A stretch of 29,097 nucleotides of DNA from the NCBI GenBank assembly GCA_002338715.1, contig DDIR01000049.1:92218-121314 (forward strand), written 5' to 3'. The notes below the pieces were generated by a model that did no database searches, was not told the DNA's origin, and saw nothing but the letters and a program-made list of their open reading frames with translations. Positions within the stretch are counted from its first letter, which is position 1. Every line of letters begins with the position of its first letter. Shown in pieces: positions 15,305-23,393 of the stretch. The translations under genes were made by a program, and so were the position numbers. The stretch is from Phycisphaerales bacterium UBA1845. GTDB taxonomy: Bacteria; Planctomycetota; Phycisphaerae; UBA1845.

Positions 15305-18300
15305 TTAGTTGGCGGACGCGGTTTCCTTGTTATCCGTTGACGGTTCAGCCGGTGCTTCTGGTTTGGGCTTGCTGACTCCGGCGATTTCTTCGTAGAACGC
15401 TCGTTGTTCGGCGATCTGCTGCTGCTGTTCGCGGCGTAGCGACGTTGCCCGGTCGGCATCGGTGCGCTCCAACACGGCGAAGCGGTTTTCCAGTCGCGTG
15501 AATTCACCGAGTGGCATGCGGGCGGCTGGCGAGTCGAGTTGCAGCGGTCGCTGCGATTCGGCGACGCGTCGTGGATCGTAGCGGAACAGCGGCCAATACC
15601 CGCTCTTCACCGCGGCTTGCTGATTGTTCATCGCGGTGGTCATGTTGATGCCGTGTGCGATGCAGTGGCTGTATGCGATGATCAGCGACGGTCCGTCGTA
15701 CGATTCGGCTTCGATAAATGCCTTGACGCACTGATTGTCGTTGGCGCCCATCGCGACTTTTGCGACGTAGACGTTGCCATAGCTCATCGCCATCAAGCCC
15801 AGGTCTTTCTTGCCCGATGGCTTGCCGGCGGCTGCAAACTTGGCGACCGCACCGCGCGGGGTGGCTTTGGAGCATTGCCCGCCCGTGTTGGAATACACTT
15901 CGGTATCGAGCACAAGGACGTTGACATTCGCGCCCGACGCAAGGACATGGTCCAGACCGCCAAAGCCGATGTCGTACGCCCATCCGTCACCGCCGACGAT
16001 CCACACGCTACGCTTGACCAACGTGTCGATGACGCTGAGCAGGTTCTTCGCCGCAACGCTTTCGTCGCTGTCGAGTGCAACCTTGACCTTGGCGACCCGT
16101 TCACGCTGGGCGATGATGCCGGCTTCGTTGGATTGATCGGCTGAGAGGATTGCTTCGACAAGATCGCCACCGATCTGACCGGACAAGTGTTGCAAGAGTT
16201 CTGCCGCAAATTCCTTTTGCTTGTCGATGGCAACACGGAAGCCCAGTCCGAACTCGGCGTTGTCTTCAAAGAGTGAGTTCGACCAAGCCGGTCCGCGTCC
16301 GTCGCGATTCGTCGTCCACGGCGTTGTCGGCAGGTTACCACCATAAATCGATGAGCAACCCGTGGCATTGGCGATGACAGATCGATCGCCGAAGAGTTGG
16401 CTCATCAGTTTGACGTATGGCGTTTCACCGCAGCCGGCACACGCGCCGGAGTATTCGAAGAGCGGTTCGAGGAATTGCGAACCCTTGACGCTATCGATCT
16501 TGAGTGCGGTGCGATCGAACTCGGGGATGTCGAGGAAGAAGTCGAAGCTGTCGCGTTCCGGTTCGAGGTGCTCTTCGAGCGGTTTCATGTTGATGGCTTT
16601 GAACTTGGGTTGTTCTTTGTTCTTCGCCGGGCAGATGTCCACGCAGATGCCGCAACCGGTGCAGTCCTGCGGTGCGACCTGGATTGTGAACTTGAGGTCT
16701 TTGTATTCCTTGCCCTTACCGGCGGCAGATTTGAACTGCGCTGGAGCTCCCGCGAGACATTCTTCCGAGTAGGCCTTCATGCGAATCGACGCGTGCGGGC
16801 AGACCATCGCGCACTTGCCGCACTGGATGCAGACGTCGGCGTCCCAGATCGGAATCTCGTTGGCGATGCTGCGTTTTTCCCACTTGGCCGTCGCGGTCGG
16901 GAACGTGCCATCGACCGGCATGGCGCTGACCGGAAGTCGATCGCCTTCGTTGGCGATGATCTTCGCGGTGAGCGATTTAACAAAGGTGGGTGCCCGATCG
17001 CTTACGACGGCTGGTCGTTCGACGGAACTGCTGACGCGATCGGGCACGGGGATTTCGTGGAGGTTCTCCAGGGCGCTATCGACGGCGAGGAAGTTCATCT
17101 TGACGACCTTATCGCCTTTACCGCCATATGATTTCATGATTGCAGTTTTGATGTGGGTGATGGCTTCGTCGCGCGGAAGCACGCCAGAGATCGCAAAGAA
17201 GCATGACTGCATGAGCGTATTGATGCGTCCGCCCAGACCGATCTTGCGACCGACCGCGTAGGCATCGATGGCATAGAGCTTGAGCTTCTTGTCGATGATC
17301 GATTGCTGCACTTCTTTCGGAAGACGATCCCACACTTCATCCGGTTCAGCGCCAATGTTGAGCAGCAGCGTGGCGCCCGGTTCGACGATGTCGAGGATGT
17401 CGTACTTCTTGAGGAACTGTTCGTGGTGGACGGCTGCAAAGTTCGCTCGGCTGATCAGGTACGACGATTGAATCGGTCGCGGTCCGAAACGCAGGTGCGA
17501 CGTCGTGACCGAGCCCGCCTTTTTCGAGTCGTAGACGAAATAGCCCTGGGCGAAGTTGTCGGTTTCCTCGCCGATGATCTTGATCGAGTTCTTGTTCGCG
17601 CCGACGGTACCGTCCGAACCGAGGCCGTAGAATACCGCTCGCACGACATCCTTGGGTTCGGTTGAGAAATCCGTGTCGTAGTCGATCGACGTGTGGGTGA
17701 CGTCATCCACGATGCCGACGGTGAAGTGGTTCTTCGGCTGATCCTTGGTCAGCTCGTCATAGATGCCTTTGACCATTGCGGGCGAAAATTCTTTTGATGA
17801 GAGGCCATAGCGACCGCCGACAACCATCGGGCGTTTCGCGAAGCCGTTGCGTCCGGCATCGAAATGTTCGGACATCGCCGTGACGACGTCTTGGTAGAGC
17901 GGTTCACCGAGTGCGCCGGGTTCCTTGGTGCGATCAAGCACCGCGACTTTGACCGCACTCTTGGGTAGCGCTTTAATCAGCGCCTCGCCATCAAGCGGGC
18001 GATACAAACGCACTTTGAGCAGTCCGATTTTTTCGCCCTGGGCGACGAGGTGATTCACGGTTTCGTGCGCGGCTTCCGCACCCGAACCCATCATCACGAT
18101 CACGCGCTCGGCTTTGGGATCACCGACATAATCGAACAGGTGGTAAGACCGGCCGGTGATCTCTGCGAATCGGTCCATGACCTGCTGCACGGTCTGCGGG
18201 CACGTCGCATAGAACGAGTTGCATGCCTCGCGGGCCTGGAAGAACACGTCGGGATTTTGCGCCGAACCACGAAGCACCGGATGATCGGGCGACAAGCCGC

Positions 18301-18904
18301 GAGCGCGATGATCGAGCACGCTTTGATTGTTGATGAGTTGACGCAACTGATCGTCGGTTAGGGCTTCGATCTTCGACACTTCGTGCGACGTACGGAAACC
18401 GTCGAAGAAGTGGATGAACGGAATGCGCGATTCGAGCGTCGCAGCGTGGGCGATGGCGGCCATGTCGGTGACTTCCTGCACCGATCCCGAAGCGAGCAGC
18501 GCCCAACCGGTGGATCGGGTGGCCATCACGTCGCTGTGATCCCCAAAGATGGAAAGTGCGTGGGCGGCGATGGAACGAGCACTGACATGGAAGACGGCTG
18601 GCGTGAGTTCGCCCGCGATCTTGAACATGTTGGGGATCATCAGCAGGAGGCCCTGCGACGCGGTGAACGTCGTGGTGAGCGCACCGATCTGCACCGAACC
18701 GTGAAGGGCACCAGCCGCTCCGCCTTCGCTTTGCATTTCGACGACACGCGGCGTCGTGCCCCACAGGTTCTTCATGCCCTGGGCTGCCCAGGCATCGGAA
18801 AGTTCGCCCATGCCGGAGCTTGGCGTAATCGGGTAGATCGCGATGACCTCACTGGCCCGATAGGCAACGCGTGCAGCGGCTTCATTTCCGTCGATGGTGA
18901 TCAT
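15305..18904 (-). CDS. nifJ: Pyruvate:ferredoxin (flavodoxin) oxidoreductase, single chain
   Basis: 1199 residues, the full length of single-chain PFOR. Pyruvate + CoA gives acetyl-CoA + CO2 with reduction of ferredoxin or flavodoxin. Order of domains: pyrimidine-binding POR_N (IYPITPSSGMGELSDAW near 23-40), transketolase C-like region, gamma-like domain (GLGSDGTVGANKNSIK), a ferredoxin domain with two [4Fe-4S] sites near 691 (CIQCGKCAMVCP) and 746 (CTGCGICVDICP), then the TPP domain (CAGCGETPYVK near 820, GCSSIYGGNLP, GDGWAYDIGFGGLDH). The C-terminus carries a Pro/Glu/Ala-rich extension of about 25 residues. GAGGG lies seven bases before the ATG. Cytoplasmic. Confidence 0.98.
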   Translation of the reverse strand: MITIDGNEAAARVAYRASEVIAIYPITPSSGMGELSDAWAAQGMKNLWGTTPRVVEMQSEGGAAGALHGSVQIGALTTTFTASQGLLLMIPNMFKIAGELTPAVFHVSARSIAAHALSIFGDHSDVMATRSTGWALLASGSVQEVTDMAAIAHAATLESRIPFIHFFDGFRTSHEVSKIEALTDDQLRQLINNQSVLDHRARGLSPDHPVLRGSAQNPDVFFQAREACNSFYATCPQTVQQVMDRFAEITGRSYHLFDYVGDPKAERVIVMMGSGAEAAHETVNHLVAQGEKIGLLKVRLYRPLDGEALIKALPKSAVKVAVLDRTKEPGALGEPLYQDVVTAMSEHFDAGRNGFAKRPMVVGGRYGLSSKEFSPAMVKGIYDELTKDQPKNHFTVGIVDDVTHTSIDYDTDFSTEPKDVVRAVFYGLGSDGTVGANKNSIKIIGEETDNFAQGYFVYDSKKAGSVTTSHLRFGPRPIQSSYLISRANFAAVHHEQFLKKYDILDIVEPGATLLLNIGAEPDEVWDRLPKEVQQSIIDKKLKLYAIDAYAVGRKIGLGGRINTLMQSCFFAISGVLPRDEAITHIKTAIMKSYGGKGDKVVKMNFLAVDSALENLHEIPVPDRVSSSVERPAVVSDRAPTFVKSLTAKIIANEGDRLPVSAMPVDGTFPTATAKWEKRSIANEIPIWDADVCIQCGKCAMVCPHASIRMKAYSEECLAGAPAQFKSAAGKGKEYKDLKFTIQVAPQDCTGCGICVDICPAKNKEQPKFKAINMKPLEEHLEPERDSFDFFLDIPEFDRTALKIDSVKGSQFLEPLFEYSGACAGCGETPYVKLMSQLFGDRSVIANATGCSSIYGGNLPTTPWTTNRDGRGPAWSNSLFEDNAEFGLGFRVAIDKQKEFAAELLQHLSGQIGGDLVEAILSADQSNEAGIIAQRERVAKVKVALDSDESVAAKNLLSVIDTLVKRSVWIVGGDGWAYDIGFGGLDHVLASGANVNVLVLDTEVYSNTGGQCSKATPRGAVAKFAAAGKPSGKKDLGLMAMSYGNVYVAKVAMGANDNQCVKAFIEAESYDGPSLIIAYSHCIAHGINMTTAMNNQQAAVKSGYWPLFRYDPRRVAESQRPLQLDSPAARMPLGEFTRLENRFAVLERTDADRATSLRREQQQQIAEQRAFYEEIAGVSKPKPEAPAEPSTDNKETASAN

Positions 18905-18963
18905 TGGACAGCCCTCGTGAATCAGATAGAGAAATATTGTGACCTCGCCTTCGAGGGGCTAAT

Positions 18964-18979
18964 AGCATGTGGCATGCCA
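18964..18979 (-). promoter_or_regulatory. Sigma-54-like promoter of nifJ
   Basis: The minus strand reads TGGCATGCCACATGCT. The GG and GC pairs are present at the exact 12-base distance; two of the better-conserved bases differ from TGGCAC-N5-TTGCA/T. The start would be near 18953, about 49 bases before the ATG. The same positional match in front of both oxidoreductase operons argues for shared nitrogen- or metabolism-linked RpoN control. Nothing else coding is seen in the 274-base gap 18905-19178. Confidence 0.6.
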
Positions 18980-18980
18980 C
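18969..18980. promoter_or_regulatory. 12-base perfect palindrome overlapping the nifJ -24 element
   Basis: GTGGCATGCCAC is self-complementary over all 12 bases and overlaps the -24 element. If bound by a dimeric protein it would block RpoN polymerase. It may equally be a by-product of the promoter sequence. Confidence 0.35.
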
Positions 18981-19057
18981 CTATCGGAGTGAAGTGGCGC
19001 ACGATTCGGCGCGTGATTGCGAAGACGCGACAAGTGCTGATTGGGACGGAAGTGGAG

Positions 19058-19075
19058 GGGTTTGCGAGCAAACCC
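19058..19075. terminator. Eight-base-pair hairpin after the cytochrome operon
   Basis: GGGTTTGC-GA-GCAAACCC is a perfect inverted repeat about 104 bases beyond the end of the 20-haem cytochrome gene (minus strand). It may stop the long cytochrome transcript before nifJ, though no T-run follows. Its centre is also about 113 bases upstream of the predicted nifJ start, so an activator site is the alternative. Confidence 0.4.
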
Positions 19076-19178
19076 GTAAAGTATTACTCACACGTGGGGG
19101 TTTGATGCGTGCATGGGTCAATTCGCGCGACTTGCCCCACCGGTTGGGGCATTTGGCCATGAGGGGGAAAATCGGCGT

Positions 19179-21428
19179 TTATTGAGGCGCTGCCCGCAAT
19201 TCATGGTAGTTGAGGAACCGATAACTGCCCTCATAGCCGTGGCACGAACTGCAGAGGTTCGGGGCGACGTATGACCGCAGCAGGAGCTTTTGGGCCCGGC
19301 GCTCGGCTTCGCTTGGCGGACGATCATCGTTCGCGTGGTCGGTCAGGTTTCGCCCGTGCGGTTCGTGGCAGGTGAGGCAATCGATTTGACCATTGGGATC
19401 GTCCCCTTTGTGGGCAAGCGGGAGGATCGAGGTCGCACCTTCCAGGTTTGGTTCTCGCAAGAAAACCTGCGGGTGGGGCAGCAGGTTCACCGGTTCGGAA
19501 ATTCCGCCTGGACCGTGGCAGCCGAGGCAGCGCGACGCCGTTTCGGTGTTGGCGTTTGCAAAATACGGTCCAACCCACATGCCGTTGACGACTTCGTCGG
19601 CGTGGGTGGCGTGACAAGGTCCGCAGGTTGACGGATGCGTGCCCGCCAGCGCGACGACCTTCTGGTTTTCCATGAACGACTGGGCGTGCAAACCTTCGTG
19701 GATCGGTGAGGTCTGCGGATGGCATTCGAAACAAAGCGACGTGGTGTCGCCGCCGGTTTGGTTGCGCAACAGCGCCGGCGTGACGTCGGAGTTCGCATGC
19801 GGATCGTGGCAACTGGCGCAAGACATTTGACCGTTGGGGTCGCGCTCGCAGGTTTTGGTAAAGAACGGAAGCGAAGTTGAGTGCGTCGTGCCAGCGGCTG
19901 TTGAGATTTTGGTAAGCGGATGACGCAGCGTCTGCGGAAGGTGCTCGCCGGCCAACCCGTCCTGCTGATGGCATCCGAGGCAGAAATCTTCCGGCGTGGT
20001 GGGCGGCGTGTCGGTGGCGGTCCACATCAGCGGACCCTTGCCTTCGTGAATTCCGTGACACGTGCCGCACGTTCCGGTTTCTTTTGAAGTCCGACCCGCG
20101 GCATTGACCAAGTCGGATCGATTTGAGAATTCATGAGCGCCGGCCAGCGTCATGGACTGCGCCTGGTGACACGATGCGCACACCTGATCGGGCTTACCGC
20201 GCAGGAAATGATCATTGGCGGTTTCGTGCGGGTTGTGACAGGTCAGGCAGGCCATCGAGTCGGCATCGATGTGTCCCTGGGCGGCGAAGAGACGCATGTT
20301 TTCCATCTGCGGCGTTGCGCCGGGGATGTTGATCGGATGCCCGTGGGCGAGTCCGCCGGCGCTTTCCGCGCATTCACCTTTTTTGTGGCAGCTTGTGCAA
20401 CTGCCGGTGATGTCATAAGCCGAGGCTTCGAACGCGCGGGCGGGTTCGTGGGCGCCGTGACATGCGCTGCACGGTCCGCTGTCGGTTGCGGTCATGCCGC
20501 GGGCGTTTTGCTCCGACTCGGCGCTGGTGCGCAGATCGTGACGACTATCGAAGATGCGATCGAAACCCGCATGGCAATCGAGACAAACGGCGCTGTCGGC
20601 CAGCGTATTTTGCAAGAGCTTTTTGTCGCTCGAATCCTTGTGCATGGCGTGGCAGGAGATGCAGATCAGCGTTTCGCCGGGACCGGTCTGCGTTTCCCAA
20701 CGTGCGAGCGTCTCTCTTTGATGGTCTGTTTTGATCTTCACGTTGCGCGGATGCGTGTGCGCGAGATTGTCCTTCCACGCGTCGGGCGTCAAGACTTCGT
20801 GACAGCGCAGGCAGAGGCCTTCGTCGCTCGGCGACGTGACCAGCAATCGATCGGACTTGCCGCCGTGCGGTGTGTGGCAACTTTGACAGGTGACTTCGTT
20901 GTCGTTCGGTCCGTCGTGGGCCCACTTTGGCCTGGTGCTGTCCGGAATCGTGTAATCGATCTGTTTGAGCGGGTGGTGATTGTCTCCAACCGCAGAGGTA
21001 TGACACATCGTACACAGTTGACTCTGCTCGTTGGGCACGCGCGTGAAGATGGTCGTGGCGATCGTTTCACCCGGACCGGCATGGGCGGAGTGACACGTTC
21101 GACAGTTGAGCGTCCCATCGATCAGCGGCAGCGATTCGGGGATGGTCATCGAGTCGGGTGGCGTGGTTCCGGTTCGATGTCCGTGCTCCAACCACACGCG
21201 ACGACGCGAATCGCCAACCCCGCCGTCATGGCAACCCAGGCAGGTCGCTTCCGTCGAAACGGACGGCTGACCTGGCTTGTCGATCAGCAGAATCGCATTG
21301 GGATCTTCAAACGACGACACCCATTCAAGGTGGCACGTGGCGCACTGGCGGGGGCTTCGTGGGCCGGTCTGCGCGAGCGCGACAGCGGTGACGGCGAAGA
21401 CGCTTAGGATTGCAGCGATTCGAATCAT
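19179..21428 (-). CDS. Secreted 20-haem c-type cytochrome
   Basis: 749 residues with an N-terminal signal peptide (about 1-19, ending AVALA|QTG) and 20 CXXCH haem sites spread evenly from Cys29 (CATCH) to the C-terminal CSSCH. Several sites read CHxPH or CHxxH (CHTPH, CHNPH, CHDPH, CHEPH, CHSAH), the pattern of the doubled-CXXCH/cytochrome c3-like families in which the extra His ligates a neighbouring haem. No CXXCK or other catalytic haem site is present, so electron transfer rather than nitrite or hydroxylamine chemistry is expected. No membrane helix beyond the signal is seen; the site is periplasmic or extracellular. It is the last gene of the operon and overlaps the NHL gene as ATGA; GAGGGA precedes the start. 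Confidence 0.92.
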   Translation of the reverse strand: MIRIAAILSVFAVTAVALAQTGPRSPRQCATCHLEWVSSFEDPNAILLIDKPGQPSVSTEATCLGCHDGGVGDSRRRVWLEHGHRTGTTPPDSMTIPESLPLIDGTLNCRTCHSAHAGPGETIATTIFTRVPNEQSQLCTMCHTSAVGDNHHPLKQIDYTIPDSTRPKWAHDGPNDNEVTCQSCHTPHGGKSDRLLVTSPSDEGLCLRCHEVLTPDAWKDNLAHTHPRNVKIKTDHQRETLARWETQTGPGETLICISCHAMHKDSSDKKLLQNTLADSAVCLDCHAGFDRIFDSRHDLRTSAESEQNARGMTATDSGPCSACHGAHEPARAFEASAYDITGSCTSCHKKGECAESAGGLAHGHPINIPGATPQMENMRLFAAQGHIDADSMACLTCHNPHETANDHFLRGKPDQVCASCHQAQSMTLAGAHEFSNRSDLVNAAGRTSKETGTCGTCHGIHEGKGPLMWTATDTPPTTPEDFCLGCHQQDGLAGEHLPQTLRHPLTKISTAAGTTHSTSLPFFTKTCERDPNGQMSCASCHDPHANSDVTPALLRNQTGGDTTSLCFECHPQTSPIHEGLHAQSFMENQKVVALAGTHPSTCGPCHATHADEVVNGMWVGPYFANANTETASRCLGCHGPGGISEPVNLLPHPQVFLREPNLEGATSILPLAHKGDDPNGQIDCLTCHEPHGRNLTDHANDDRPPSEAERRAQKLLLRSYVAPNLCSSCHGYEGSYRFLNYHELRAAPQ

Positions 21429-22369
21429 GGGTTCCCTCGAAACGTTGCATTCAATTCAACCACGGCGACGCGACCCGGTTTGGCCTCCACGACGAGCAGT
21501 CGCCCGCGTGCGTCAAAGCAAAGGCCCATCGGATGTTCGAAGCGGAGGATCTTTCCATTGTCATCGGTCAAGACGCCGAGCGTATCGCCCAACGGCGCGA
21601 AGACCTGCACGGTGCCGAGCGATGAGTCGCTCAGGTAGATGCGATCCTTCGCGTCGGTTGCGATGCCTTTGGGGCGAAACGATTGTCCGAGTTCCACACC
21701 CCAACTTGAAATCGATTGACTCCAGCGGTTCTTCGCGTCGAAGCGTTGGATGCGTGCGCCGATCGCTTCGGAAATCACGAACGATCCATCGCTGCACGGG
21801 GCCGCGAGGAAGGGCCATTCGAGTTGCCCAAGTCCGCGCCCACGAACGCCGGATGTTGAAAAGGTCCCGTTGGTGTTGTCCCTGACGAGCACGCGATGGT
21901 TGTCGTTGTCGATGATGAGGGCGCGTTTTCCGTCGGCGCTGAGGGCGATCCCGGTGACATCGACGGGGGCATTCGCTTGCGGCAGGTCGATTACCTTCAC
22001 CGTCTTAAAACCATTAGATGTCACCAGCACGCGATGATGCCCATTGTCTGCAATCCAAAGTCGATCGCCCGAATCGAAGCACAACCCGATGGGGTTGCTG
22101 AGTGTTTCATCGCCCAGCGCCCGCGTTGCGCCATCGAATTGACCATCGCGATCAAAGCAGAGGATGCGATCGTTGACGCCGTCGGCGACGTAGATCTTGC
22201 CACCACGATCGACGGCGACATCGGTCGGGTACTGCATCGCATCGCCTTCGGGCGCGCTGACCGTTTGGACGATCTTGGCGGCGATGCGCTTCTCAGCCGG
22301 TATGTCGGCTGCGTACGCCGTCGCGTACATCATCGCCAGTATTGCACTTGCCCACCGCCATCTATTCAT
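21425..22369 (-). CDS. Exported six-bladed NHL-repeat beta-propeller
   Basis: 314 residues. Signal peptide 1-20 (MNRWRWASAILAMMYATAYA), then six NHL repeats, each with a P/G-x-x-x-D/C-GxL/IYVAD-type core: YPTDVAVDRGGKIYVAD, SNPIGLCFDSGDRLWIAD, VTGIALSADGKRALIID, WPFLAAPCSDGSFVISE, FRPKGIATDAKDRIYLSD and FEHPMGLCFDARGRLLVVE. NHL propellers bind proteins or ligands and seldom have enzymatic activity; no haem site is present. ATG 22369 is chosen because it gives the signal peptide and overlaps the upstream cytochrome stop by eight bases; the open frame before it reads through the cytochrome gene. Likely a structural or docking partner of the cytochromes (inference from position). Confidence 0.88.
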   Translation of the reverse strand: MNRWRWASAILAMMYATAYAADIPAEKRIAAKIVQTVSAPEGDAMQYPTDVAVDRGGKIYVADGVNDRILCFDRDGQFDGATRALGDETLSNPIGLCFDSGDRLWIADNGHHRVLVTSNGFKTVKVIDLPQANAPVDVTGIALSADGKRALIIDNDNHRVLVRDNTNGTFSTSGVRGRGLGQLEWPFLAAPCSDGSFVISEAIGARIQRFDAKNRWSQSISSWGVELGQSFRPKGIATDAKDRIYLSDSSLGTVQVFAPLGDTLGVLTDDNGKILRFEHPMGLCFDARGRLLVVEAKPGRVAVVELNATFRGNP

Positions 22370-23393
22370 CGGTTGGCGACTCCAGAACGTTGGGCAGATG
22401 GAACGTCTTACCGTCGCGAATCTGTTGCACCATGTTGGCGATGGCGTTGTTTTGCAGCGGGCCGATGCGGTTTTCCGGGTAACCCAGCGCTGCAAAGTCG
22501 ATTCGCGTCGGTTCTGCATCGTGACACTGTTGGCACGCCCGCGGTTTGACGAGGACGTTCTTATGGATCTTGTCTTGAATTGCCCGGCGATTGGCTCCTC
22601 CGTCTTTCGGTGAGAAGTACGCTTCGATCAGCGGTTCTAATTCGTTCGTGGAGTAGCCGGTGTTGTTTTTCGGCGCGATGATTGCACCATAGTCACCCTT
22701 GGCCATCGAGGGCAGGACCGCCCGCAATCTTGCCAACGCATGTCGATGCATTGGGCTTGCCGGTTCGGACGTTTCCAATTGCAGCAAGAGATGCGGCAGA
22801 ACCGGATTGGGCGGAGCGGCTTCGATCGCCTCGCGCACGAGTTCGATCATTTTATCGCCGCCTTCTGGTAATTCCTCGCCCTGAAACTGCGAGACGAGCA
22901 GCAGCAGTGCGGGCGTTGATTGCGGTTCACCGCTGCTCACGTTCTTCCAGCCGATGCCCTCTTCCTTGGTGAGTGCGTTGCGGTGACACATGGCGCAGTC
23001 GAGAAAGGTGACGTGAAAGTTGGCGAGCGCCCGCGTGGCTTTGTCGGTTTCGTGCGGCAGAATCGTGTGGCAACCGCTCGTCAGGCATCCAGTTTGAAAT
23101 CGGCCAAATGAAAGCTCGCCGACACCGTGATAGTGATCGAGCGGCGCCGTATCGCCGTCATCGATCATTCTTGACGGATCGTTTCCGTCGAGTGTCGCGA
23201 GGTCGAGTTGCAGCGGTCGGTTGGTGAATCGATCGGGCGTCAGCTTGGGCGAGAACACCGAACGAAACAAAAACGCAAACGCGCAATACGAAATCCACGT
23301 CACGGCGATGAGCAGCCCCAGCGAGTAAAGCCGAATGACTAGGCCTTTGAAGGCACCGTGATGATGTGTTGAACTGTGCCCTTGGTTGGTCAC
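22362..23393 (-). CDS. Membrane-anchored triheme c-type cytochrome
   Basis: 343 residues. A short His-rich cytoplasmic N-terminus (SSTHHHGAF) is followed by one membrane helix (about 18-44) and a long periplasmic domain. Haem sites: CLTSGCH (a CX4CH form), CAMCH (22 residues later) and CQQCH near residue 285. The segment between the second and third sites (about 150 residues, helical, with PPNPVLPHLLLQLE) has no haem motif and is not recognised. GTG start overlaps the upstream stop as GTGA, with GGAG seven bases before it. It probably receives electrons from the cytochrome b/c fusion encoded just before it; that is inference. Confidence 0.85.
   Translation of the reverse strand: MTNQGHSSTHHHGAFKGLVIRLYSLGLLIAVTWISYCAFAFLFRSVFSPKLTPDRFTNRPLQLDLATLDGNDPSRMIDDGDTAPLDHYHGVGELSFGRFQTGCLTSGCHTILPHETDKATRALANFHVTFLDCAMCHRNALTKEEGIGWKNVSSGEPQSTPALLLLVSQFQGEELPEGGDKMIELVREAIEAAPPNPVLPHLLLQLETSEPASPMHRHALARLRAVLPSMAKGDYGAIIAPKNNTGYSTNELEPLIEAYFSPKDGGANRRAIQDKIHKNVLVKPRACQQCHDAEPTRIDFAALGYPENRIGPLQNNAIANMVQQIRDGKTFHLPNVLESPTDE

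Noticed and set aside
20133..21407. Long open frame on the plus strand opposite the 20-haem cytochrome gene (about 424 codons)
   Set aside because: A reflection of the base composition and repeated Cys/His codons of the real gene; the product is compositionally odd and matches nothing I know.
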